Assembly (NCBI GenBank): GCA_020860805.1
Contig: JAJBTP010000442.1
Span: forward strand, 1 to 9,275
Length of the DNA stretch: 9,275 nt
From: Tannerellaceae bacterium
GTDB lineage: Bacteria > Bacteroidota > Bacteroidia > Bacteroidales > Tannerellaceae
Direction of reading: 5' to 3'
The translations under genes and the position numbers were made by a program. The notes beneath the pieces were generated by a model. That model was given only the letters and a program-made list of their open reading frames with translations. It was not told the DNA's origin and did not search any database. Shown here one piece after another: positions 1 through 7,916 of this stretch; the stretch's first letter is position 1, and every line of letters starts with the position of its first letter.

Positions 1-3000
1 CAATTAAAGAAATAGCCATACCCGCATCAGCCAGCGAATCATTATCAAAAATATCCCCTAAAGAGTTGAAGAGTTGTCCCACTTGGGATAGTGCCTGTCC
101 AACACCATCCACACTTCTAAGGATCGCAGATATAGAAGAAAGGGCAGATTTTTCGGCAGCATCTGCTGCGGCTTCCGCATCCTGACGTTCCTTTTTAAGG
201 TTTTTGAGTCTCCGTTTCTGGTTCTTTACATCCTTATCGGAATAAACACCCATCTTCTGGCCAGCTTTGGTAAGATTCAGTTGCTTTTCAGCTTCTTTTT
301 CTTTCTCCTTAGCTTTCAGAACCGCATCCTGTGCTTTGCGTGTGGCCTCACATAAACTCTTATAGTTCTGGATGGAGGAGATAAGAGAAGTAAATGGATT
401 CTTTTGGTTTAGGAGCTGTTGTGCTTCACCAAGCCGTTTATATGCTTCCGATAATTGGTTTACATCTTGTTTAAGTGACGCCAACTGTTCCCGGGTTAAT
501 CCTCCTATACCGTCCTGAATCTCACTAACCGGAGTATTGGTCACGTAATCCAATATTTCTTTTGCATTCTCAGCAACGGCCTTTAACTGACGGCTACTCC
601 GGTAGGTCAGGTCCTCGAATAGTTGCCCCCATAATGAGGAGGAAGCAGTCATTGCTGTATCTATATTGGCCAGTTCTTTATCACGTAATTTCTCTGCTTC
701 TGCAATAGCCATATCAACCAGCCAGGAGTTTTCATCATTCCTCTGATTTTTAAGGGCTGTTATGTCTCTTTCAAAATCTTCTTCAATCTTCAGGCGCTGA
801 TAAGAGTAATCACCATATTTTATCAACATATTATCGAGGAGATCCTTTTCTGATTTATCCCGGTATTTGTTGGCCATGGTAGTATATTGCTTAAGCATGA
901 GCTGTTGTTCTGCGGAAAGATCATTTACTGTAAATGTTTGGGTAAACTGGGATTCATCTTTCCCCGGGTTTTCCTGCATCCACAAAGTTTTCTGATGTTC
1001 CCTCAGCTGCTTAATCCACTCTTCCTGTCTCTCTTCATTCTCACGGATTAGACGGTCATAGTTGACTTTCAGTTGTGCCCGTTCTTTCTCGAACCCTTCT
1101 TCCATAGCATCAACCTCCGCCTGCCGGATATCAAACTGGGATTGTCTTACCTGATCGGAAAGAGTCTTCGTAAATTCTTTGTTTAGTTTGGCAATGGTAT
1201 TTGTCCGGGCCTGGGTATTGTAGATGTTCTCAATCTGGAGAGTATCAAGTTCCTGCTGTAATTTACGTACCAGGTCCTGTGCCTCTTTCGTTTTATCCTG
1301 AGACAGTTTATTGATTTCTTTTTTCAGATAGCTTATATAGCCCTCGTTTTCTCCCTGAGTACTGATAATATCCTCCAATTTGATGTTAGTATATCCCCCA
1401 GCTTTTTTAATGATGTCGAATGCCTGATCAGAGGACATGTATTGTAAAAGCTTCTGGTACTCCTGTCTGGCGGATTTGGTTAAGTCGATTTGTGTCTGGA
1501 GCTTCTTTATGACATTGTTATCCTTATCAGGAATGCCAAGAGATGTTTTAGCATTGGTAAGACCAGATAGATTCTTCTGTGATTTGGTATATTCCTCTTT
1601 CCACTGCTTTTCTAAAGCGGTAGGGGTATAACCAGAAGGAAAAGACATCGTAGAGAAATCAAAGCCGGCTTTAATCATTAGTGGCTTCATATTATCCACC
1701 CGATCCTTTTCCTTTTTGATTTCCTTCTGGATAAGGTCGATTACTTCGGGGATATCGGTAGTAATATCAATCTTTGCACGTAGATCCTCATTGACCAAAT
1801 CTTTCAAATCATCTTTCCATGTCCGGACAACTTCTTTGGCATCTTTCGCTTTGTCAATAAGCTGATCTACTTCGTCCGGAAAACGTTTTATCCACTCAGC
1901 CTGAATAAATTCTTTTTGTAAACCGAGGTCTTCCGGATGAGCAGCCTTAGCAACATTTTCTATCCTTGCTTTGAATGCCTCTGCTTTCTCCTCATATTCA
2001 CTTGTTTTTTTATCTAAGTTAGTAATAGCCTTGTCCAGGTTACTTACGGAAACACCAGCAAATAAATTACTCATATTGTCCCGGGGATTATCCTTATTTC
2101 CCATGTAGACAGTATGGCGTAGTTGTTTTTGGATTGAAGCATACTTTTCGTATAAAACCTTTACCTTCTCTTCATCCGGCATGGATGATTCAATGATCTC
2201 ATTAAATAGCTTCTTAAAACTTTCCGGTAACCGGGCATTTTTTGTTTCCAGTTCCTTAAAACGAGAAAATAGGGTAATATAAGTACTCTGAATATTTACC
2301 TGTTCTTTTTCAAGTTTCTCCCGTGCATTGGCTAAATCCTCAGCTGCTTTATCAAAATTACTTTCAACAGCGTATTTCTCTAATGATATCTCTGCTAGTT
2401 TCCTTCTGTTATATACTTCCAGTCTGCTGGTTAAAACCTCCAAAGCATCCGCTTCATTTTCGATACCCTCAACGATATCCGGATTAATTTCCTTAAGTTG
2501 CTTAAGGATTTTCACTCTTTCCTCTTCTTTGAGGTTGGCATCTTTGAGTTTTTTTTTACCAGTAGATTGGTCTGGGTAAATTCATCCCGGAGAGGTTTAA
2601 CGGCATCTTCTACTGCTTGTTTTTTGGCATGCTCAGCCTTAATAAGCTGCCAAATAGCTAAACAGGCTCCGGTGATAGCTGTAGCGATAAGAATATAAGG
2701 ATTAGCCGCAGCCGACAAATTAAATGCTCGTTGGGCAGCGGTAAGCAATCCTAACTGTTTACGCATATCCTTAATTTGATTGATACCCTCTTTAAACCGG
2801 AGGGCTTTCTGTAAAAGGATGGTAGTCCAGAGAGCAGCCCGGTATGCTCCGTAGGTACCGATTAGGACAGTCAAAGCACCCACGATCTCATCATAGTGGG
2901 AAATCATAAAGGAACCGAACTCTATTCCTTTCTTCATCGCATCCTGATACTTGATACCAAGTTCATTCAGTTTGGTATCCCAGTCATCCATAAGCTGGCC

Positions 3001-3695
3001 CCAGGAAGCAGAGAGGTTATTCATCTGTTTCTCCATGATGCCACCGAACATCTGACCTTCGGAGGTGAGGTGTTGAAGGACTTTTTCCAGATGTTCAAAT
3101 TTAACAGAGGAAGAATCTATCTGAATACCCAAATCTTTAAGAACATCCGTAACAACCACACCATTGTTGGCCCAACTCTGTAAGCCCATAGCATCAACCT
3201 TACCAACATTTTTCGCTTTGTTATACAGATCTACCAGGTTCGATAATGATTTTCCACTACCAGCAGCAATATTAGAGAGCCTATCAAGTACTGGGATAAC
3301 ATCCTCAACATCCGTCCGGAAAGCAATCAGTTTTTTTTACTCTGTTCAGTAAGATCAGAGAACTCGAACATGTTGTACCAGGCATAGTCTTGGAGATCGT
3401 TCATAAATTTGGAGGCTTTCTCTGCTGATCCCAGAAAGACAGTCATTGCACTTTCTGTATCCTGAAAAGCTGAACGAACTTTATATATTTGCTGGACATA
3501 TTTAGTGGCGCTGGCTAAAGTTAAAGCTCCTGCAATGGATTTTCCTACATTACTCCATGCTTTATCTATTCTGGCTGCTTCTGCCTCTACCGTATCAGAG
3601 ATACCGGAGAAGACTTCGGTTGCCTCCCGGGCATCGCTCTTTAGTTCAGAATTATCAATTCCTATCCCGTACCATAACTTTCCAAGGTAACTCAT
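1..3695 (-). CDS. tape measure protein, 3' end outside window, frame changes at two A runs
   Basis: This very long tail protein sets tail length and occupies the tube lumen. It starts at the ATG at 3695 (MSYLGKLWYGIGIDNSEL) and reads 122 residues to a TGA at 3327. A -1 shift at an A8 run (3338-3331) reopens the frame with LIAFRTDVEDVIPVLDRLSN and VGKVDAMGLQSWANNG, typical tape measure N-terminal sequence. A second shift at an A9 run (2557-2549) avoids a stop at 2512. I translated by hand from there to base 1 and met no further stop. Two hydrophobic segments lie near residues 270-295 (IVGALTVLIGTYGAYRAAL) and 333-353 (YILIATAITGACLAIW), followed by some 850 residues of Glu/Lys/Gln-rich coiled-coil-like helix. 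At least about 1,230 residues are in view. The N-terminal overlap (ATGA) with the chaperone fusion supports coupling. The two shifts are either sequencing/assembly errors, mutation, or slippage. Confidence 0.9.
2548..2557 (-). other. A9 tract with slippery heptamer A_AAA_AAC in the tape measure gene (site 2)
   Basis: The codons are GTA AAA AAA AAC TCA, with A_AAA_AAC at 2554-2548. A -1 slip gives VKKN then LKDANLKEEE and opens the rest of the protein. A run of A7 or A10 would also restore the frame. Frame 0 stops 11 codons later, at 2512. Confidence 0.45.
3330..3338 (-). other. A8 tract with slippery heptamer A_AAA_AAC in the tape measure gene (site 1)
   Basis: The codons are AGT AAA AAA AAC TGA. 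The last seven bases before TGA are A_AAA_AAC (3336-3330), a canonical -1 slippery heptamer. Slipping gives SKKN then LIAF. A run of A6 or A9 would also restore the frame; A6 gives SKKL, the spacing I recall from relatives (SKQL). Confidence 0.45.
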
Positions 3696-4404
3696 CGTCT
3701 ACGCACTACTACTTCATCATCATCACTAAAATTATCCGGATTATTTGCATCGAGTAATTCATCAAATTCCGGCTCTTCATCCTTTTCATCATCATAACTC
3801 GGTAGTACCGAACTATACATTATCAGATTTTGATAGCTTAAATTGTAAAGGACGTCATTAAAAGACATCCCGAACTCTTTTGCTATTCCCGCGACCGTTG
3901 CCCAGATGCTGTCATTTTTTCCACCTCCTTTGTGGGCTTTAGAAGATTTATTTCGCTCAGGGAAGTGGAAAGCCCGAAAAAATGGTGTACATGCATTAAG
4001 CGAAGGACCTCGACTGTTAATTTTGCAATCTCCTTAGGAGTTAAATTTTTCAGTAGATGTTCAGCCAGCTCCTTCTTTTTATCTACAATCTTCTTTCGAC
4101 GGATGAGGCCAAAGAACCAGGTTTTTGTGATTTCCTCCTGTAATCCTTTCGCCCCTAAAATAAGCACTGCAGGAATCTCTCCTAACATACGACAGTCTTT
4201 TGCGATCCGGAGAGTTTCATTTAGTATATCCTCCTCCGTTTTAACAGGTCTAAGTGCAGGCATCTGTGAGGCCAATTCCGAAACCAAAATAAGGGTGGCA
4301 ATAGAGGGAGGAGCAACCTCATACTCCTTCCCTCCAACTTTTACGATTTTATCCTTCTCCAGAATAGCACCTGCAACTTCTGATTCAGTCGTTTCCATTG
4401 TCAT
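3692..4404 (-). CDS. tail assembly chaperone, long frameshift form (GT-like)
   Basis: Shifting -1 at the A6 run (3920-3915) joins the chaperone to an open frame that encodes NDSIWATVAGIAKEFGMS, then FNDVLYNLSYQNLIMYSS, and an acidic end with DDEKDEEPEFDELLD and DDDEVVVRRR. The fusion is about 236 residues, about 73 of them from the shifted frame. Its TGA (3694-3692) overlaps the tape measure ATG (3695-3693) as ATGA, and it fills the otherwise empty 187 bases (3696-3882). This is the classic G/GT layout of lambda-like phages, where the T part recruits the tube protein. The fusion has no protein evidence here but is strongly expected from the family. Confidence 0.75.
3883..4404 (-). CDS. tail assembly chaperone, short form (G-like)
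   Basis: The likely start is the ATG at 4404 (MTMETTESEV, 173 residues). A GTG at 4407 and an ATG at 4398 are in the same frame. Recognisable features are VGGKEYEVAPPSIATLILVSE (residues about 23-43), a central LRIAKDCRMLGEIPAVLILGAKG and a C-terminal helical part, LAEHLLKNLTPKEIAKLTVEV, ending in SLSEINLLKPTKEVEK. The helical build, the place between tube and tape measure, and the -1 overlap frame are diagnostic of G-type chaperones, which coat the tape measure protein during tail assembly. I recall close relatives in Bacteroides prophages. In frame 0 the protein ends ten residues past the shift site (MTASGQRSRE). Confidence 0.8.
   Translation of the reverse strand: MTMETTESEVAGAILEKDKIVKVGGKEYEVAPPSIATLILVSELASQMPALRPVKTEEDILNETLRIAKDCRMLGEIPAVLILGAKGLQEEITKTWFFGLIRRKKIVDKKKELAEHLLKNLTPKEIAKLTVEVLRLMHVHHFFGLSTSLSEINLLKPTKEVEKMTASGQRSRE
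3915..3931 (-). promoter_or_regulatory. programmed -1 frameshift site: internal Shine-Dalgarno plus A6 run
   Basis: The minus strand carries AAAGGAGGTGG (3931-3921), a near-perfect SD inside the coding frame, directly followed by AAAAAA (3920-3915) read as GTG GAA AAA ATG. SD-like elements upstream of A runs stimulate -1 shifting in bacterial dnaX; here the spacing is much shorter. The heptamer G_GAA_AAA is not a canonical X_XXY_YYZ site. The SD followed by an in-frame ATG (3915-3913) would give only a 10-residue peptide, so initiation is an unlikely purpose. Confidence 0.6.
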
Positions 4405-4489
4405 CACTGTTGTTACCTGAATTCAGATCCGGATCATCTTCGTTCTCATCATCATCCGGTTCCGGATCTGGCTCAGGCTCAATTATGCT
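4385..4489 (-). CDS. acidic C-terminal extension of the tail tube protein in the -1 frame
   Basis: Past the A9 run, the -1 frame reads SIIEPEPDPEPDDDENED and runs for 34 codons to a TGA at 4387-4385, overlapping the chaperone start. Fifteen of the 34 residues are Asp or Glu. Without this extension, 75 bases between the tube stop and the next start (from 4407) would be noncoding in an operon whose other gene gaps are 27 bases or less. This supports real coding, reached either by -1 slippage on the A run or because the true run is one base longer (A10) or two shorter (A7). Confidence 0.5.
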   Translation of the reverse strand, partial: SIIEPEPDPEPDDDENEDDPDLNSGNNSDDNGND

Positions 4490-4977
4490 TTTTTTTTAAA
4501 CTTTGTGTACAGTTCCCCATCATCACCACATTCCAAAAAGGTAAAGGTGAGATCCGCATACATCCCCTCTTCCTCTGAATAGCCTTCTTTATAAGCCACA
4601 GAAGTTTTCCGGGCCCGGATACCAGTAGCACCGATATTTTTCGGTGTAACTTCAACAGAGTAATTATCGGTTACAATCAGAGATTTCACCTTTAATTCAT
4701 CCTTCGTGGAATCATGGGTTGCATCCAGAAGTTTAGCCAGAAACGCAAAATCCGGCTCAATAATCCGGGTTGTCAGGGTGATGTCTCCGTCCTGTTGTTC
4801 CCGGGCAACTAATTTCCCGCCTGTTGCTTTTGCTTCCAGTACTTCTCCCTCTGCAGATTCAAGAGACGTGGATTTATCTTTGATTGTTCCGACACTCTCT
4901 AACGTGTCAGCCATAGCATCGTTATCACCTGTTTTTCCAATAGTGATCACGCATTTGCTCCATGACATTATTTTCAT
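4483..4977 (-). CDS. tail tube protein (major tail protein)
   Basis: The frame from the ATG at 4977 (MKIMSWSKCVITIGKTGDN) encodes 164 residues; the ATG at 4968 (MSWSK) is equally plausible. The segment ESVGTIKDKSTSLES, followed by EGEVLEAKATGG and LVAREQQDGDITLTTRI, is the layout of the tube proteins of Bacteroidales siphophages. Near residues 105-150 come YSVEVTPKNIGATGIRARK and VAYKEGYSEEEGMYADLTFT. The protein polymerises into the hollow tail tube around the tape measure. It ends KFKKKA at an A9 run (4497-4489), and the sequence beyond stays open in the -1 frame. The position between terminator and chaperone genes supports the call. Confidence 0.75.
   Translation of the reverse strand: MKIMSWSKCVITIGKTGDNDAMADTLESVGTIKDKSTSLESAEGEVLEAKATGGKLVAREQQDGDITLTTRIIEPDFAFLAKLLDATHDSTKDELKVKSLIVTDNYSVEVTPKNIGATGIRARKTSVAYKEGYSEEEGMYADLTFTFLECGDDGELYTKFKKKA
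4488..4497 (-). other. A9 slippery tract at the end of the tail tube gene
   Basis: On the minus strand the codons are TTT AAA AAA AAA GCA TAA. An A9 tract with three tandem Lys codons allows -1 ribosomal or RNA-polymerase slippage into the acidic extension. I saw no stimulatory hairpin by eye. Confidence 0.4.
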
Positions 4978-4990
4978 CGTTATATACTTT

Positions 4991-5401
4991 TTAATGAATT
5001 AATCTTTGATACCGTAGACGGATATATATAAAGTGTTCCCCAATATCTTCCGAAGGAATAGACTGGGGAGTAGTATCCATCTCAAATAAATATTCTGAGG
5101 ACTTGAATGAACCAACCATTTTAATGACTAACATTTGCAGAACTGCAACCCGCGCGATATTTTCCACCGGGTCCTCATATCCTTGTACAGAAATATCCGG
5201 AATATAGATATTGATAACAACGATACCAGTCTGAATCTGATCATCCAGGCCTGTTAAAAATTTTACGACAATATCTTCTTTTTCGGAGTTCTTCGGACGC
5301 ATTCCCTTCCGGTAAACATTACCGCTGACTTTCTTTGCCAAAGGAGACTTTTTTACCAACTGGTAAACGTCCTCCTCAATCTGTTTTTCTGTCTTAATCA
5401 T
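4991..5401 (-). CDS. tail terminator-like protein
   Basis: I choose the ATG at 5401 (MIKTEKQIEEDVYQLVKKS, 136 residues). An in-frame TTG one codon earlier is less likely. The pattern is helix then strands: an N-terminal amphipathic helix with SPLAKKVSGNVYRKGMRP, then IVVKFLTGLDDQIQTGIVVINIYIPD, a helix with NIARVAVLQMLVIKMV, and C-terminal strands ending FIYIRLRYQRLIH. This order and size are typical of the terminator/completion protein that caps the tail tube at the head end, and the gene sits directly before the tube gene, as usual. It overlaps the gp10-like gene by 8 bases and is followed by a 13-base gap. The function is inference from architecture and gene order. Confidence 0.52.
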   Translation of the reverse strand: MIKTEKQIEEDVYQLVKKSPLAKKVSGNVYRKGMRPKNSEKEDIVVKFLTGLDDQIQTGIVVINIYIPDISVQGYEDPVENIARVAVLQMLVIKMVGSFKSSEYLFEMDTTPQSIPSEDIGEHFIYIRLRYQRLIH

Positions 5402-5849
5402 CAACTTTGAGTTGCCTCATTAATACGGGTAATTGCTTTTCCGCATATAAGCGACTACCCGTAAGTACATCAAACCCTTTCGCTTCTACATAGATTGCAT
5501 AGTTCATACCGGCAACGATTATAAGCGCAAATCCTTTCTGTTGTTCCCGGGCCAAATCTCTAAGGAAAGTTTCACCTTCGCGAACCCCCGTGGATTTATC
5601 TGTACCTTTGGACGCTTCCTGGCATGATAATTTTTGTATAGCACCGTTATAAATCACACAATAGCCGATAGAACTCCTTAGATTTCCGGTTTGATCCATG
5701 TAAGTATCATTCAGCCGGGCCCGGTTAACACATTTCTCTCCGAGGTAACATAAAAAAGTAACGATAGCCTTTACCTGGTTCTCAGAACTGGTTGCAGCAA
5801 TCAGCTTACGTTCAATATCTGAGAGTGAGGGTTTACGTCTTACAGGCAT
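5394..5849 (-). CDS. HK97 gp10-like tail/neck component
   Basis: This 151-residue protein starts MPVRRKPSLSDIERKL. Two blocks support the HK97 gp10-like family: QTGNLRSSIGYCV (residues 53-65), the typical 'TG.LR.SI' strand-turn, and MNYAIYVEAKGFDVL (115-129), the typical 'YA.yvE.G' strand. A central loop (about 75-100) is polar. Members act at the head-tail junction or in tail completion. The start codon overlaps the preceding stop (TAATG), and its own stop lies 8 bases inside the next gene, so the connector genes are translationally linked. The exact step in assembly is not shown by the sequence. Confidence 0.68.
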   Translation of the reverse strand: MPVRRKPSLSDIERKLIAATSSENQVKAIVTFLCYLGEKCVNRARLNDTYMDQTGNLRSSIGYCVIYNGAIQKLSCQEASKGTDKSTGVREGETFLRDLAREQQKGFALIIVAGMNYAIYVEAKGFDVLTGSRLYAEKQLPVLMRQLKVDD

Positions 5850-6166
5850 TATACTATTATTTTAATCCGGCCGACTTTTGGAAACTCCTCAATATTCTGA
5901 ACCTGAAATACACCCAGTTCCACACCATGACGGGAAAGAGACACTTTTGTAATGGTCAATTCACAGGCTCCTTTTTTCAGTAGAACTGTATAAGAGGCAA
6001 CAGTAAACTTTCCATCCTCATACTTCCCATTATGGTTATGAGTGTTTGTTACAATTTGACAAGGTATAGGATCACTCCAGGACTCTTCCGATTTTACGGG
6101 TTCGCCCTTTTTGTTTATCCCTCCTCCAGTTAGGATCGAATATTTTAGATATCCATTTGTGTTCAT
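5849..6166 (-). CDS. head closure / head-tail joining protein-like
   Basis: I start this at the ATG at 6166, one base after the upstream stop, giving MNTNGYLKYSILTGGGINK and 105 residues. An earlier in-frame ATG at 6193 would add nine residues and overlap the adaptor gene by 26 bases. The protein looks beta-rich: ESWSDPIPCQIVTNTHN, then YEDGKFTVASYTVLL, then a segment ending VELGVFQVQNIEEFP. This is the composition expected of a stopper or closure protein of the gpFII/gp16 kind that plugs the head before tail joining. Its TAA overlaps the next start by one base (TAATG). Function is inferred from position, size and beta content. I recall similar proteins in Bacteroides prophages. Confidence 0.5.
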   Translation of the reverse strand: MNTNGYLKYSILTGGGINKKGEPVKSEESWSDPIPCQIVTNTHNHNGKYEDGKFTVASYTVLLKKGACELTITKVSLSRHGVELGVFQVQNIEEFPKVGRIKIIV

Positions 6167-6167
6167 C

Positions 6168-6497
6168 TTACCATGAATCAGATCCGTCTTCAATCGTGCT
6201 TACACTGACATACAAAGAAGCATCTATCCCGAGTAATGCACATTCCCGGATCACATTCTCCTTTACTTTACCCAAATCAACCGCATTGGACACCCCACCT
6301 TCTGAGTGAGATGTTTCAACATTATTGGATATAATCCGGATAGCGAGAATTGCAATTTTCCTTTTACACTCCACACTATATTCATCACCCGGTTTTAAAC
6401 CGTCTTCTAAAAGGGTAAATTCCAAAATCGACTCATCCGGATAAAAGGATGGGAAAAGGAACGAACATTTATGGGATAGAGCTTCTAAATTTGTCAT
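6168..6497 (-). CDS. head-tail connector (adaptor-like)
   Basis: This 109-residue protein begins MTNLEALSHKCSFLFPSFY, followed by ESILEFTLLEDGLKPGDEY and a helix CKRKIAILAIRII. The first gene after the capsid gene in siphoviruses usually encodes the gp6-like adaptor that docks under the portal. The short helical build, with an N-terminal NLEAL helix and a central repeated-helix region, fits this, and it resembles small Bacteroides phage proteins of the DUF6706 type as I recall them. The gap after the capsid stop is 17 bases, and one base separates its TAA from the next ATG, implying translational coupling. The adaptor role is inference from order and size. Confidence 0.55.
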   Translation of the reverse strand: MTNLEALSHKCSFLFPSFYPDESILEFTLLEDGLKPGDEYSVECKRKIAILAIRIISNNVETSHSEGGVSNAVDLGKVKENVIRECALLGIDASLYVSVSTIEDGSDSW

Positions 6498-6514
6498 AGA
6501 TAACCTAAACTAAA

Positions 6515-7909
6515 TTATTCATCACCATCAGGGTCTGGATTGTCTCCCTCAGTACTCACGGCAGATTTGATTTCAATATACCGGCTTTCAATTGCAGTAA
6601 TAACACCAGAACGAGGATTCGGTCTGGCTGTCTCACGAGCGAGTGCAATCAGAAGAACCTGCGGATCTTCACAGGCCTGAACCTGGACAATGACTAACGC
6701 TTCCGGAAGATGCAGGGTAATACCTCCTGAATTAATAATAATCTTATCGGAATCCTGAACTCCTCTTACTGTCACAGAGACAATACCATTCATACAAGTA
6801 ATGATTGGTACAGCGCGCCAGGAAGCCTGTGTATATTCGGTTGCTGTTTGACCAGTTGATTCTCCAGTAGTCCATTTAGCAATACGGATACCATGATCTG
6901 CATTCGTATACTGAACATTCGGGTCCGGAAGGATTTCATTATCCTCAACAGCGGGCTGAACTACACCCAGTTTTCCATCTGTGGTTTGCGGAATGAAAGC
7001 AATCACATTGTCATCCCATGGGTTAATCGTATTGGGTCTTCCGTCTTTTTCATAGGCTGTCCGTTTATTGATCTCCACCAGTGGAGGAATCTTCATAGAT
7101 TGCAGATAGTTGTTGAGTTCAACTTCTGTTACAGAACGGGTATTTTTGTCTTTACCTAAAATAGATTGACGGATGTTGAAACACCGTAGAAGCCAATACT
7201 TAATGTCCGGAGCCATCCAAATCTCTTTCAGTGGAATTCCTTTCGCGTTGTATTCATATACAATTTTTTGCAGATAAGCGGAAACATCCACTTTCGGATT
7301 CAGAAGATTTTCCTCTGACCAATCAAGTGTTACAGCCCGGATATTTTCTTCCGGCATTCCGTAGTCAATCTCAAACATACGTCCGTCAGGATTGTCAATC
7401 GTCGGGCTAAAAGTAGCCACACCTAAATGTGAGATGGCTTTTAGGATCATTTCATCGGTTACATCTTTACAGCCTAAGTATGCATCCTTATATTCACCTT
7501 TGATAATCTTTAAGATTTCAGCAAGTTTCTGCTGGTCAGTTGCCCGGGGACTTTCCATTAATTGGAGTAAAGCACGGAGCTCTTTCACGTCCATCGGGAA
7601 TTTGTGACCGAAACGGGGGATTTCTCCTGTCCAGATCTCGAACCCTCTTTTTGCACGTAGTGGAGTGGCAGCATCATTACCAATTACGGATGCACGGATA
7701 CGGATGCCGTACCGTCCCATAATACCCTCAGCGGTGAGGCCGAGTTGAGGAATCTTATACTCCATCAAACGATCTGTATAAGTCTGCTCAAAAAGAGTCT
7801 TTTGCTGCAAAGAGGCCTGATCAAACATGATCTGCATAGTACCGAGAAAGTCAATAGGCTTTCCGGTCTTTACATCGTTAATTCTAAAATTTGAATAAAT
7901 TGATTTCAT
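6515..7909 (-). CDS. major capsid protein (HK97-fold, phage capsid E-like)
   Basis: This intact 464-residue protein should form the icosahedral shell. Residues about 30-60 hold the N-arm-like segment with FEQTYTDRLMEYKIPQLG. Residues 91-112 have the EIWTGEIPRFGHKFPMDV stretch, and 140-180 hold a helix with GCKDVTDEMILKAI. Around residues 230-243 is IWMAPDIKYWLLRC, and 275-345 contain INKRTAYEKDGR, NPWDDNVIAFIP and a segment ending DHGIRIAKW. ASWRAVPIITCMNGIVSVTV (362-381) matches the usual C-terminal end of such capsids. From memory this pattern fits the capsid E-like group common in Bacteroidales phages. About 80 residues (382-464) follow the usual end: a beta-rich extension that finishes in an acidic tail, DNPDPDGDE. 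No protease gene is in view. The start at 7909 is fixed by the strong SD just upstream. Confidence 0.88.
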   Translation of the reverse strand: MKSIYSNFRINDVKTGKPIDFLGTMQIMFDQASLQQKTLFEQTYTDRLMEYKIPQLGLTAEGIMGRYGIRIRASVIGNDAATPLRAKRGFEIWTGEIPRFGHKFPMDVKELRALLQLMESPRATDQQKLAEILKIIKGEYKDAYLGCKDVTDEMILKAISHLGVATFSPTIDNPDGRMFEIDYGMPEENIRAVTLDWSEENLLNPKVDVSAYLQKIVYEYNAKGIPLKEIWMAPDIKYWLLRCFNIRQSILGKDKNTRSVTEVELNNYLQSMKIPPLVEINKRTAYEKDGRPNTINPWDDNVIAFIPQTTDGKLGVVQPAVEDNEILPDPNVQYTNADHGIRIAKWTTGESTGQTATEYTQASWRAVPIITCMNGIVSVTVRGVQDSDKIIINSGGITLHLPEALVIVQVQACEDPQVLLIALARETARPNPRSGVITAIESRYIEIKSAVSTEGDNPDPDGDE

Positions 7910-7916
7910 CTATCAT

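Noticed and set aside
2498..2698. Small plus-strand frames over the tape measure region, as possible toxin or holin genes because of hydrophobic stretches
   Set aside because: They mirror hydrophobic tape measure helices and have no start context or family features.
3883..3915. ATG directly after an SD-like sequence as a separate small gene
   Set aside because: The frame gives only 10 residues before a stop; the SD fits better as a frameshift stimulator.
3932..4420. 162-residue plus-strand open frame
   Set aside because: Shadow of the tail chaperone gene on the other strand; low-complexity Ser/Phe-rich product.
5401..5404. TTG start for the tail-terminator-like gene
   Set aside because: The ATG one codon later is the stronger start.
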